A DNA stretch of 33,671 bases from Discostella pseudostelligera (GCA_036940085.1 JALLBK010000198.1:1-33671), one strand, 5' to 3'; counted from the stretch's first letter, positions 19,728 to 30,502 are shown. A program made the numbers and translations. The notes: a model not told the origin generated them from the sequence alone.

Positions 19728-20138
19728 GGTTTAATTGCTCTATCAGGGTGGGCGGGGAGGAGAACCGCTAGTACAAGCCGTCGGACATCGACTTCGGCGA
19801 CGCGGCGGCGGCAGTGGTGGCGGAGAGAGAGAGATTCAGCGGCGATAGAGAAAAAGAGTGCGAGGCAAGAGAGAAAGAGCCAACAGGAGCCAACGCAGGG
19901 TGGGAGTGACGGCCAGACAAGATACTCAAATAATGGCGGGAAAAAGTTAGGGCGACGGCCAGAACCATGCAATCTGTCCGTCGACGTGCCGCTTTGTGCT
20001 GTGTTGCAGTGCGAGCGAGCGCAGATGGCCAGACATAAGACACTGAAAATAGCGGGAAATGATGAGTACCGACGCCCGCCGCCGCGGGCACCGACGTCTA
20101 GGTTCGAGGTGAGCGCTCTATCAATATCAAATACAACC
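19728..20138. promoter_or_regulatory. Shared upstream region of the divergent cytochrome c1 and PqiA-like genes
   Basis: About 410 bp. It contains two E2F-like elements, ATGGCGGGAAAAA (19933-19945) and ATAGCGGGAAAT (about 20049-20060). An open frame runs through it in phase with the downstream gene but encodes Arg/Ser-rich sequence of random character and begins inside cytochrome c1 antisense, so it is treated as untranslated. Confidence 0.45.
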
Positions 20139-22874
20139 ATGACTATGAGCCAGGGCGATGGCATCGTTCAATCAGATGATGTGGATCCGCCTCTATTGGA
20201 GCCTTTATTAGACACTGGCTTTGATGAATCTACGCGTCGTCAGAATCAAGAATTGTCGGCAGGATGGCTCACTCTCCATGGTGAACCTCTCGACTTGCAC
20301 CACCTCTTCCCAAGTGGCGTCTTCTTCACCAACAGTAGCACTGCAATACATAATGATCCTGCTGTCGACATTCAAGAGGATAGTAGTCCATCCTCAATAT
20401 CATCTCTGGAACATCAATCTTGCAGTACAGACCAGCATCGAAACACTTTTGGTTACATGATAAAGACAATGATGTATCTGCCGATGAAAGGACAAACAAT
20501 GTATCGCAAGACACGTCGCAGTGTTGTCAATTATTTTTCATCTAGAAACTTGACATCGAATAGGGGATTAACGCCCGTCAATAATTCATCCATACCAACT
20601 GCAAATTATCATGATGATAATTCTACGAATCACAGCAATTGCTGTACTAGACGATGCAACAATTTCCGTACCCGCAACGATGCTACATGCAAAAGGAAGG
20701 ATCGAATCACTCAACAGTCCTCCATCTCATTCTCCAAATCGACACCCATACTTCTCAAACTTTTATTACCACCACTACTCATCACCAACCACGTACTATT
20801 CTATCATGCTCAAACCAAGCCCATGTGGAATCTAGCCTACAACACCAATGTCACCATCAGCGCCACTGCCAACAGTCTCAAATCAAAGGCTGCCGCGGAT
20901 GCATTAAATGTACCACATTATTACGAATACAATAATCAAGAGAGTAAAGTTGTGGAAACGTTTACATATATGGATGCTATTCGAAAATTGTGGGAGGGGG
21001 TGGATTTGGGCGATGCACAAACATTGTCCAAGATTGCGGCGGCGCTGTTGGTGATATTTTCTGGAATTTGGCCACATTTGAAGTTAGTGTTGTTGCATGT
21101 TTGTTGGTTTGTCCCGTTTACTCATGGATTTTGGTTACAACAAGATAATGGTGAAGATGATGATAAAATAGACACGAGACGAGGCTGCTGTTGTACGACC
21201 GACAATGGACGGCGCAATGCAACAACCGGGAGAGTGTGCAGTGTCTGCTGCTCCTCCGTACACATGCATCAAACACACACCTATCGATCACCCTTCCTCC
21301 GCATACTTTCCACTCTCGGAAAGTGGTCATTGGCCGATGTCTTGGTGGTGTGCATCCTTATTGCCGTACTGCATTTAGATTGGACTGTCCGTCCCGATGA
21401 GATACGGGAGGGGATAGAAAAGGAATTGCCAACATTGTTGGATTATGCTCACAGTAAATTTCCCGATGAAGTGCAGGACTGCACAGACCTATTGCACTAT
21501 ACATGTGGCAGACATGCGTTGGTAATCCATTACCCCGCTTGTCTGACTTGTCAGGCACTGATTAAGAATGCATTTTATCATCCCGAATGGACGGCCAGCG
21601 AGGGGAAGGATATATTAGAGGGTATAGTGTTAGAGGGTGGGGGATATGCTCAACTCCGTGTGATGGGGATGGTGGGAACGTACTACTTTTGTGGTGCAGT
21701 TATCATGAGTATACTTCTAAGTCTTGTCATTGAATTTCTCGACGAGAGAGATCGGGTGGGTGTGGAGGAGGTGCTGTTGGATCGAAGACGAGAATTGGAA
21801 CCGGAATTGGAGTTGAGAGATGATTCGTCTCCAGAGATGCAGCCACCGTCGTCAAATGAGGAGCTATCATCTCCATCGCGTTCCCAGCAACTGAATCATT
21901 CTCAAGCCAGCGCCAGTGCTCCCCACACTGGGCTCGATAGGATCAACGCACACTCAACTCCACATACATTCATCATCCCGCCTCCCACCACCAACTACCC
22001 CAGACTAAAGCAAACTCTCTTAATTTTGCTATCCCTATCTTCCCTTCCATTCGTCTGCTACGCCGTCGCCCTCCCAACAATGCAACGTCTCGTATACGGT
22101 GGTGGACCGACACTCCTTCATGAGGTCCTCGGAATGATTTGGGAGCAAGAGTATTCATTGATATCATTAGTGAAAACAACAGGTGATGCCGGGGGATGGG
22201 ATACGTTTCTCATGGTGACCTTTGGAATATTTGCAGTAGTGGGCCCCGTCCTTCGATCGAGTTGTCTGATACTCCATGTCATGTTGGGCCTGCCGGTGGC
22301 AATATTGGGCAATAGTTTGGAGCAGCAGCCGCGGAAACGCACCACGGTACGCGTGGCACTGTATCGGATCACTTGTACCGCTCGAAGAGCATTGTTACTC
22401 GTTGTTGATGCACTAGGGGCCATTTGTTGCTGGGAAGTTCTGTTCATAGCATTGATTATGATTCAGTTAGAAATGCCTGCCATTACAGATACAATCTACC
22501 AGGATGATAGATGTCAGGAGATCGACCCGAACCATGGCAAAACGTGCATCGAGGTACAGTTCAATACGTTAGATAGCCTTTTGACGATTGTAGTGGCTTG
22601 GATCATCTTGATCATAGCATGTGGATTGGCAATTGATTTGGCAAGAGATGAAGACGATCAGCCACACCACATTGGACCGGACGAAACATCGTATGAGTTT
22701 GGCCAACCGATACCACGTCACCGATCAAATTTCAGTCGCAATCGCGGTTATGAAGTCGGACGTATACATGAAACTTCGAATGCTGTTGCAAATAAAGACA
22801 ATGACGACGATGAATACTTTTCGCCGTTGGGACATCACCGAGATAACGGGCTCGAGCAAATTGAATTTGTTTAA
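20139..22874 (+). CDS. PqiA-like multi-pass membrane protein
   Basis: 911 residues from ATG 20139; an in-frame ATG at 20025 is an alternative. The first 190 residues are hydrophilic. Membrane helices follow at about 204-222 (LLKLLLPPLLITNHVLF), 298-326 (AALLVIFSGIWPHLKLVLLH), 398-414 (DVLVVCILIAVLHL) and 512-533, with at least three more in the C-terminal third. The blocks ALLVIFSGIWPHLKL and GKWSLADVLVVCILIA resemble the paired signatures of PqiA (paraquat-inducible protein A) domains, where a PYLK-like helix precedes a W-S-x-x-D-V-F/L-V-V helix. A second, weaker set (FAVVGPVLRSSCLI, and VVDALGAICCWEVLFIALIMIQL) suggests two PqiA-like halves. Bacterial PqiA works with MCE proteins in intermembrane lipid traffic; transfer of that role here is inference. 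A Cys-rich loop (CCCTT, CSVCCSS; about 350-372) lies between helices. Confidence 0.62.
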   Translation: MTMSQGDGIVQSDDVDPPLLEPLLDTGFDESTRRQNQELSAGWLTLHGEPLDLHHLFPSGVFFTNSSTAIHNDPAVDIQEDSSPSSISSLEHQSCSTDQHRNTFGYMIKTMMYLPMKGQTMYRKTRRSVVNYFSSRNLTSNRGLTPVNNSSIPTANYHDDNSTNHSNCCTRRCNNFRTRNDATCKRKDRITQQSSISFSKSTPILLKLLLPPLLITNHVLFYHAQTKPMWNLAYNTNVTISATANSLKSKAAADALNVPHYYEYNNQESKVVETFTYMDAIRKLWEGVDLGDAQTLSKIAAALLVIFSGIWPHLKLVLLHVCWFVPFTHGFWLQQDNGEDDDKIDTRRGCCCTTDNGRRNATTGRVCSVCCSSVHMHQTHTYRSPFLRILSTLGKWSLADVLVVCILIAVLHLDWTVRPDEIREGIEKELPTLLDYAHSKFPDEVQDCTDLLHYTCGRHALVIHYPACLTCQALIKNAFYHPEWTASEGKDILEGIVLEGGGYAQLRVMGMVGTYYFCGAVIMSILLSLVIEFLDERDRVGVEEVLLDRRRELEPELELRDDSSPEMQPPSSNEELSSPSRSQQLNHSQASASAPHTGLDRINAHSTPHTFIIPPPTTNYPRLKQTLLILLSLSSLPFVCYAVALPTMQRLVYGGGPTLLHEVLGMIWEQEYSLISLVKTTGDAGGWDTFLMVTFGIFAVVGPVLRSSCLILHVMLGLPVAILGNSLEQQPRKRTTVRVALYRITCTARRALLLVVDALGAICCWEVLFIALIMIQLEMPAITDTIYQDDRCQEIDPNHGKTCIEVQFNTLDSLLTIVVAWIILIIACGLAIDLARDEDDQPHHIGPDETSYEFGQPIPRHRSNFSRNRGYEVGRIHETSNAVANKDNDDDEYFSPLGHHRDNGLEQIEFV

Positions 22875-22956
22875 TTATGTTCTGTAACTGTGCGTTAAGT
22901 CGACATTCTGATGTGCCACCTATACCTACATAGGGCTTCATGCAATAATATCGCGT

Positions 22957-23975
22957 TCAACCGATCTTAAATGAGTTGGCAATGTTATCCACCGTTTCCC
23001 TCTCTTTACTGCCCTTCTGCTCAAACTTAACAGCGTTTGACGTGGTGAGCATCATGTAAACATCCTTGTCCACCTGATATGCATCAATCAATCCTCTCCG
23101 CTCCACAGTCTGCACCCCACTCCCTGTTACTGTATCATATTTCAGTGTAAGTCGACGACGTGCCAAACATGGACTAGGTGGTGGTGGTGTATCCGCTTCA
23201 GTAGGGTTGCAATCGACAATCATTTGCGATCTGGAAATTCGACCACCCTCGGCTACCACACCACTACGTGCAACATCTCCGTCTGGGCTTAAGATAACAT
23301 CTACAAACCACTGTTTATTGACACTGTTCAAATCCACTCCATCGGGTAGGGAAGCATGCAACACATACAACTTATCGCCATTCCTTTGATCGACATACTG
23401 AACGCCACCACCGAGTTTATCAAGTTGTAGCCAATCAGTTGGAAAGTCAAATGCTATTGGGATCTGCCCTTTGGGGTACGATTTGGGAGCTTCGACGTAC
23501 CCCTCGTAACGAGTCAGAAGTTTGGTAATGCCAAGTGCGCGGAGAGAGGGTAAGCCTCCTGATCTATATGCATAGGTGGCTGCACCAGCGGGGGATGCTG
23601 AGGTTTTGGAATGGATGGCACATGATGTACATGATAAATGTCAAGAGAGCATGAGTCATATGCATGCACTCAACAGTTAAACTCACCCGCAATTTCATCA
23701 GCATATGCATGGGAAACAACTGAAAATGGTGTGAGCGCAGAGGCAAGCAATGCTTTGGCGAGGAAGGTCTGACGAGTGGCGACAACTGCAGATGAAAGGT
23801 CGGTGATGGCGGGGCGTTCACGTTGGGATGTAAGCCGATCCGCATCATTTCCAACAACATTTTGCCCAAGAATGTCATGATCAGTTTTTGATGATTGACT
23901 TCGTGCCCCATGTTGTAGATGAAACGCACAACTGGCTTTGAAGCACAGGACTAGGAGTAGGGCGGTGGCTCTCAT
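22957..23975 (-). CDS. PsbP-domain-like thylakoid lumen protein
   Basis: Two exons, 23975-23687 and 23597-22957; the 89-nt intron (23598-23686) is GT-AG, phase 1. The product is 309 residues. Targeting is tripartite: a signal peptide (ALLLVLCFKASCA) cleaved before Phe as in diatom plastid proteins, a transit stretch, then a second hydrophobic lumen signal (FLAKALLASALTPFSVVSHAYA|DE, about 71-94). The mature part begins with GGLPSLRALGITKLLTRYEGYVE, then PIAFDFPTDWLQLDKLGGGVQYVDQRNGDKLYV and a C-terminal ITxS-like beta region, matching the PsbP fold family associated with photosystem II or its assembly. Which PsbP/PPD subclass is not clear. An acidic Pro-rich loop (ADTPPPPSP) is inserted in the domain. 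Divergent from the TRIP4-like gene by 229 bp. Confidence 0.8.
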
Positions 23976-24204
23976 GGTTAATATTGGTCAAAGTCGCAAA
24001 AGTGAAGTGATGGTGATGGGTATCGTAGGTGTGGTCGGTTCGGAAATTTCCCGCCAAACATCATTGCTCTAAAATGGCGGGAAGAGAGTTGGCGAAAATA
24101 ATATATCGTTGGGACCACATGGAACAACTGCACTACGATACCCTCATACTCATAATCGATAATCGCATCCAAAATAATACCATTTCGTATTCCAAGCGAA
24201 CAAC
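23976..24204. promoter_or_regulatory. Divergent promoter with inverted pair of E2F-like elements
   Basis: The 229-bp spacer between the PsbP-like and TRIP4-like genes contains AAATTTCCCGCCAAAC (24044-24059) and AAAATGGCGGGAAG (24071-24084). They form an inverted pair (TTCCCGCC...GGCGGGAA). TTTCCCGC matches the E2F/DP consensus TTTSSCGC; actual binding is inference. Confidence 0.5.
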
Positions 24205-25233
24205 ATGGACAAAAGCTCATTACGACTTCGGCTTGCCAATCTTCTCGGTATCAGCATTGATGATGACGAGAGTTACGTGTCCGACATACTGGAGTCTCTC
24301 ATTGACATAGGCGACAGCCCCGATGATGTCGCCGAATACCTAACAAGTTTCGTCGGAAATGAGAATGAAGAGGTTCGTCTACTATCCCTTGATGTGCAGA
24401 AATTTAGGCTTGGCGAATCAGTCTCAATAACGATAGGGAAAGATGTACAAAATATGAAAACATCCGGGGATGCTTCGGCTACAGCAATGGAATCGGATGA
24501 TACGAAACGAAAAATATTGGACGAGGCGGCAGCACAACGACAGACAATTAAGAGTAATGCAAGAGAGAAGCAACAAAAGGAGAAAATAATGACTGACCGT
24601 AAAAAGAAAGAGGTGGAGGAGGAGCAACGACGACTTTGGGAGGAGGCAGTTGCGGCGCGGGATGACCAGGCAAAGCCCAAGCATTCCAGCGGCAAACAAA
24701 ATCAAAAAGCTAGTTCAACTGTATCGTCAGAATTTACAGAAAAGGCTGCCAAAGTAGTGTCAGACCAAACCACTAAATTCATCGGGGCTGAAAAAATGGA
24801 AGAGAAAAGTGGTCAGAAGACGATAAGTCAGCGACAAGTCAAGCATCGGAAAGGTACACCAAAGAACAAACCTTGTGGATGTTTTGGGAACATGCACAAA
24901 GCTCTGAAGAATTGCCTACATTGTGGACGAATATCGTGTGAGCTTGAGGGTATCACTGACTATTGTCACTTCTGCGGATACTTCATCGAAGAGAAAAATC
25001 TTGATCATGATGATGCAAATATGGAATCTGCGATGAGACACAAAGAGCGGCTGTTGGAGTTTGATAGAACATCAGCTTCAAGGACACAAATTCTTGATGA
25101 TCAGGAAGATTACTTTGTTGCGGCTACAAGTGTGTGGTCCACAGAACAAGAGCGAGGGGAGTATCACGCTAGGGAGGAGGAACGACAGAAGAAAGTGCAT
25201 GAAAGGCAGAGAAATGTCATTTCGTTTAAGTAA
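24205..25233 (+). CDS. TRIP4: TRIP4/ASC-1-like protein with C2HC5 zinc finger
   Basis: 342 residues, single exon, ATG at 24205. Residues 5-50 (LRLANLLGISIDDDESYVSD, DVAEYLTSFVG) resemble the conserved N-terminal region of activating signal cointegrator 1. Residues 101-215 are a Lys/Glu-rich helical linker. The zf-C2HC5 signature is complete: C224-x-C226, H231, C237, C240, C245, C254 and C257 in a CGCFGNMHKALKNCLHCGRI...CHFCG arrangement. In animals TRIP4 is part of the ASC-1 complex that disassembles collided ribosomes and assists DNA alkylation repair and transcription. The C-terminal ASCH domain of animal TRIP4 is absent; the protein ends in a charged helix, so this is the shorter zinc-finger-only form. 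Confidence 0.88.
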   Translation: MDKSSLRLRLANLLGISIDDDESYVSDILESLIDIGDSPDDVAEYLTSFVGNENEEVRLLSLDVQKFRLGESVSITIGKDVQNMKTSGDASATAMESDDTKRKILDEAAAQRQTIKSNAREKQQKEKIMTDRKKKEVEEEQRRLWEEAVAARDDQAKPKHSSGKQNQKASSTVSSEFTEKAAKVVSDQTTKFIGAEKMEEKSGQKTISQRQVKHRKGTPKNKPCGCFGNMHKALKNCLHCGRISCELEGITDYCHFCGYFIEEKNLDHDDANMESAMRHKERLLEFDRTSASRTQILDDQEDYFVAATSVWSTEQERGEYHAREEERQKKVHERQRNVISFK

Positions 25234-25360
25234 GCCAGAAGGTGCAGTTCTGGATGAATCATAACGACAATAAACAATATCTTAATGCACACTTATTATT
25301 TGATAGATCCTTCTGCATTGTAACTTAATCTTACAGATAAAAAGTGATGGCAATCATAGG

Positions 25361-28300
25361 CTATAAATAATATGCATGGATATAATCGACAAAGACGACT
25401 TGACGGATCTTCAATGCAAGATCAGTTGGGATTGTTGGCCCATCCACCTCTATCTTCGTTCCGTCACGAAGACCAATCTCGTACTTACCCGGTGCAACAC
25501 CAAATACATCTCGCGAGAGAGATGTGTAGTAAATGACATCGATTGAGGCAAACAATTTGAAGCGTACAGTATATTGCTCACCAGCAGCAACAAAAGGATC
25601 GTATCTGAAGAGCCAATGAGGTAAAGCGGGAACCAGTTGCATTTCTAAGAGACCATTCTCCTCATTGATGAAAAATGGAGTGGGACCAATCATCATCAAG
25701 ACCCACATGCTCATGAACTCCGCTGTAGATCCAGTCAACCGTGCTAGGAATCCTTGTCCGACCATTGTAGGATCAACAAACGCAGATGATACGATGAATG
25801 ACGAGCATTCCAAGACAGGCCTTCCATATTTATCCCCATCTATGTAAGGCACCATTCCTGTTCGCATCTCGGTGAAAAATTCATTGTACATGCCCTTCCT
25901 CAAAAGTTCAAGGTAGTATTTGTAAGACATATGCAACCAAACGCTTTGGTTCTCAAGCCAGCCTGGGCTAAACGCCATCATTCTTCCCATATCGAAACTT
26001 TGCCCGACCAGACTAGAAGAGAGTGTGTACATTCCCAGCTTCTTATCTCGTAGCCCAGAGTTTTTCACAGCATGATAAATCGACGTTGCCTTCTCTGTAT
26101 CTACTGTTTTCAGCATTCTAACAACTCCCTCCAAAAATAGTGGGAACTTTCCGACAGTTAATTCAGTTGCATTGACAAAAGGATGACCTTCTTCATCTGT
26201 TTCTGAAGTTTCAATCCATTTCGTCACAGTATAGTAAAAATAGGTCGGGGTGATTCCAAGAGTTTCATCTTGGCTTTCGTATCCATGACTCCCAATTGCA
26301 TGCGCACGAGCGATGCCAAGTTCAATTTGGGTGGCCCATCGATCAAGAATTTTCACAACATCGTTAGCCGCGTATTCTTTCGTTTTACCAGAAAAGGATT
26401 TGTTCCGATATTCTTCCCTCGCGTTTGCGACTGTATCCCAATAATTGAAAAGCGCAGACGGTACTTCAATGCTATCCGAGGACATGGACGTTTGAGGCAT
26501 GTACTTGTCATGACCGAGATCGTCCAACGCAGTCGATATTTTGTCAATCAGAAGTGCTAACTCCACAGGAACAACGATTGGCCTTTTATATTTCAATGCA
26601 GCTTGTCGAAGGTATTGAAGTAGCAGCTTCAGCTCATATGTTTCAGGCATACCACTACCCAGCATACTCACAATACCATTCATCGCCTCGTTCCATCCGG
26701 GTCGACCACCTTCGTACTCAATTCCCATGCCGTAGGCATCTCGTGTGGCGAATTTTAAGGTGGAGAGTAAAAACAGCTTAGCAATCGGCGCATTCTTTAA
26801 CAGTCGTCCATGACTGTCATGATGATAACTGGCCTCAACATCAAACCACCCCGATGAGTTGTTAATGAAATGTCGCATTTGATCACGTCGTAAAGGATCG
26901 TCGAATGTTGGGTTCAATTGCCGCACGTGGTATCGAGCACCATCGTAACTCATGGAGAGAACGTATTTTTGCGCACGGGGTCGTACCACATGAGATGAAA
27001 AGTAGTAAGGGAGCTCTTCATCATAGAGAAGCTGTTCCTCGCGATCCGGATATATGTGAGTGTAAGACTTTAGTAGGTCCATGTAATAAGTCCAATGATC
27101 TGCAGAGTAGCGATCGTTGGAAACAGCCATTGGGTGTATGGTTGCAGAGGCTGCCACGTTGTCTATCAGTTCAGGAAGATTTGTCATGATGAATATATTC
27201 TGTTCCTCGATCATTTCTACCAATTGGCCTGGTCTGAAAGGTCCATCACACAGAATACTGGCGAGAGCTTCGCGGTCTGCACGGTGACCATCTGCATATC
27301 CCACCGCGACTGCTGCCAGAAGGTTACATTCGGCTTCATCTTCAATTTTGAATACCACCGCCTCGACACTCAGTGGATTATAACCGTCTGCTTGGATGAA
27401 TGTGAGAAATAGCTTCACGTCGAAAGAGCCGATGCGTGGATTGATGATAACATCTACATTTATGAATAATGTATTGACGCAGTGCAAGCCAATAATCATT
27501 TGTGAGCAATTTTAAAGGTATGAATGGATAACCGCATCACGAGCACGTACCATTCCTTCTGTTCTGAGCAACGTCACGAAAATTACCTGGCCCTTCAGAG
27601 AAAAAAGTGGGCTCAATAAAGAAGTCATTGTAGTCTGGTTGGATAAAGAAGTGTGAGATTGAACATGAAAGCTAATTGTTTGATTCAACGCCCTGCCATA
27701 TCAACGTACCTCGTTCCAAATCTCCATGAATGCGCGAGAATAGATGATACACTTTAATTCTACTATCTTCATCAACGCTCAATGACTGCGACTTATCATC
27801 GATTGCGCCTAGAAATACTGGTACGCCACCTCGTAAGCTGTTGTCTAAGTACATTTGTTCAACGTGGGCATCAAAAAGTTTGTCAGCAGTATCAGTTTTC
27901 ACATCGGCTGTGATATGCTTAATCAACTCTCTCGCACGAGATAGTTTGTACCGTGCAAATCCTCCCTGGGTGATACGACGAGCAATTACTGGAACATCTG
28001 CAAAACGATACAAAAATAGGTGATTTGTTAGACCTTTGGCTGTGAACACAATACGCACGAGCTTGACTCTTTGAATTTCGGCCTTACCGGTAACTGCATT
28101 TGCCCTGCCGTAGAAAGTAGATATTGTGATCGATTGACCAGGATAGATGACCACTTCTTTGACTGCAGCAAAGGCTGAACTCGTTTTCGCAGAGCCAAAT
28201 TGTTCACCCTCGGCAATGTCCATCACTGTCTTCTCGTACAGTCCTATTGGGCGCATGAGTGAAGTGTCTTTTCCAAATACTTTGTTTGTATCATACACAA

Positions 28301-30107
28301 TTGGGAGCAATGCCTGTTCCTCATTTTCAAGAAAAGACAGACAAAAATGACCCGCTTCCTCTATTACCACTGCCGCCGAATCTGATGGCTCCATCGACAA
28401 TCTAAAGAAAGGCATCGTTTGGTGGTCGGCATTGTGAACTTCCATCCATCCTTCCAACGATCTTCCCATAGTCTTTCATAGTTGGATCAAGCTGAGTGAG
28501 ATGAATAAGACTGTTGGAAACAAGAAATGAAGTAACGGCTCACCTTGAGGAGTGTGTTTAATTTCCCTCCAAATGGCTGGATACGAGCTAGACCGTCAAG
28601 TATCGAAATATGTAAGAGCCTGTCGTTGTCTATATTCGCAATCGTCGTGCGTCGTACGAATGCCCCAAATGATTCTTCCGGCAACGTAAAATATGTAACA
28701 TTTGTTTCAATCATATGAACATGATCCACTTCTCGTATTTGAAGTTCGTTAGACCCGATGAACATCGTTCGTAATGGAAAGTTGGCCGATTCGTCGTTAA
28801 TTGGAATCGAATCAGCAGCATCCTTTCCTCCCCGATTGTAATATTGTGAAAATTTCGTCCGTGCAGAGTCGAATGGCTCCACAACGAAAGCAGTGCTTTT
28901 GCCCCCACCACGACCGCTAGTTCTACGCCCCTGATAAAATGTCCGAAATCCAAGCAATTGGGTATTTTGATATGCATTGTTTGCACTCTGAAACTCCATT
29001 ATCGGAAAATCTTTCGATTTCACACCAAATGATGAAATGCCCTGACCTCGATTAACGTAAAAGGACCAAACCTATGGAAGTGTGTTTGCATAATAGTAAG
29101 TGAGGAAGAGTGTGAGAGAAAGCACTTGCTGGACGATTCCGATACGACAATTCGATCGCGGTACAGAAATCGCGTCTCACCGGCTTTCCATATATTCCCG
29201 CCACGCCAGGGAGGAAGTTAGAGAAGGTGGGAAGTGCATCATAATCTTCAATGATATATCGCCCCTCCTCATCAAAAACATCCTTCGCTTTTGCATGTCT
29301 ACTACCCTTCTGTTTTCCATGTAATTCCCCTGAATCAACAGTACCTCCATTGAATCCATTAATCTGATCGTTACCATCAATACCATTGTCTCTCCTTGAA
29401 TCATCGTAGGGAGTCGGTCCCATTGTGGCAAACCTTACCAACATGCAGATGGAGAGAATTAGTCCGAGTACAAGTATTCCGAGTGTGGTTGAAATTTTTA
29501 TCCTGGAAGCAAGAGAGTGAACATTACTACTACTCCCACAGGAAGTCTGTCGATTGGAATTAGACCAGGTGGTTGTGGATTTGCGTTGCGAGTCATGATA
29601 TGATTTCACTAATTGTCGATGACGGGGCAACAGCTGAGATATTGCATGTCGCGAGAAAATGCTCGGAATGGGAGGTATATCATAACAGTTTTTGCCATTT
29701 ATATACTCTCTGCCAAAACTGTCCTCGACGAAGGTGGTGTTGGAAATATTTGGGGTAGTTGCCGATGTCATATTTCCATGAGAATCAACCGATATCAACG
29801 ACAAGTTGGATGAGTGACGGCCGGCCCTAGTAGGAGAAGGGGCGATTACGTCACGAGGGGTGAGCGCCGCATCGCTGCCGCAGAAAGACGAGATCCGGTT
29901 ACGGGCAGTGTTTACGTGGAGAGGAGTAGTTTCGCTTGTCAAACCTCCACTTTCTATATTGAATAGTTGCAATTATTGAAACGACATGAGGAGATGTGAG
30001 TGCGATGCGTTAAAGAATACTGTTACTTCTGCAAGCAAAAGTATCAGTGCCATCGCGTCGTACAACACACCTTCGTCAGACGAGCTTCCAGTTTCATCTT
30101 TATCCAT
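25361..30107 (-). CDS. Membrane-anchored GH94-like (cellobiose phosphorylase-related) protein
   Basis: Six exons: 30107-30071, 29953-29181, 29071-28544, 28472-27710, 27634-27551 and 27453-25361. Introns of 71-117 nt are all GT-AG (one donor GTGTGT) and phases agree, giving 1425 residues. Residues 1-165 are Ser/Thr/Asn-rich and cytosolic-looking; about 166-187 (TLGILVLGLILSICMLV) is a signal-anchor. From about 265 the protein follows the large cellobiose-phosphorylase-like family: GKPVWSFYVNRGQGISSFGVK, KDFPIMEFQSANNAYQ, GFRTFYQG, YFTLPEESFGAFVRR, DYNDFF, GPGNFRDVAQNRRNDV, NPRIG, FIQADGYNPL, DHWTYYMDLLKSY, GGRPGWNEAMNG (979-988) and ETYELKLLLQYL. GH94 enzymes phosphorolyse or build beta-linked glucosides; orientation predicts a lumenal or extracellular catalytic domain. 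At the WxD position of bacterial relatives this protein has Glu (E984), so activity is uncertain. Confidence 0.83.
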
Positions 30108-30263
30108 CGTTGCTGACCTCAAAGATTGGTAGCATGCAATGCCATCAGGCAGTCAACTTCCCCCAGAGCAGTCATCCAGGCAGTGGCGGTGGGTAGCTAA
30201 GTATGGGAAGCCGCCGGCCGCCATGGTGAGGATGCATGAGCAATGAGCATGGTGATGGTGATT

Positions 30264-30283
30264 GTGTGGTGTGTGGTGTGTGG
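30264..30283. repeat. GTGTGGT tandem repeat
   Basis: Nearly three perfect heptamers (GTGTGGT, GTGTGGT, GTGTGG) in the divergent promoter region. Confidence 0.9.
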
Positions 30284-30444
30284 CCATGAAAAGTGTCACA
30301 GGAAAGTTCCTGCCTCCTCTAGCCTCAAATCAGCGATCTTTTTTCTACTATCCGACTGTACTCCTACTCCTACAAAACATCGCTAATTTTAGGGTGGATC
30401 TTTTGGGAAAGATCAGGAAAGATCTTAGATCTTAACGGTGGAAA

Positions 30445-30486
30445 GAAAGATATGGCGGGAAATTTGTTGTTCCCGCCATATCTTTC
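30445..30486. promoter_or_regulatory. 17-bp perfect inverted repeat built on E2F-like half sites
   Basis: The left arm GAAAGATATGGCGGGAA (30445-30461) and right arm TTCCCGCCATATCTTTC (30470-30486) are exact reverse complements around an 8-nt loop. The core GGCGGGAA recurs in other promoters of the window. It could be a dimer binding site or form a cruciform/hairpin; it lies 198 bp upstream of the RCC1-like start. Confidence 0.7.
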
Positions 30487-30502
30487 AAATTTGAAACTTG
30501 AT

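Noticed and set aside
19716..20138. N-terminal extension of the PqiA-like frame
   Set aside because: It starts at a TTG inside antisense cytochrome c1 exon 1, and the translation is Arg/Ser-rich and random in character. The ATG at 20139 (or 20025) is more plausible.
29052..29180. Continuation of the GH94-like exon 2 past residue GKPV (reading RRDFCTAIELSYRN)
   Set aside because: This is intron read-through. Splicing at 29181/29071 restores the family motif GKPVWSFYVNRGQ in phase.
30445..30486. Rho-independent terminator or CRISPR-like repeat
   Set aside because: This is eukaryotic DNA in a divergent promoter. The arms are not followed by a T-run and there is no array of regularly spaced copies.
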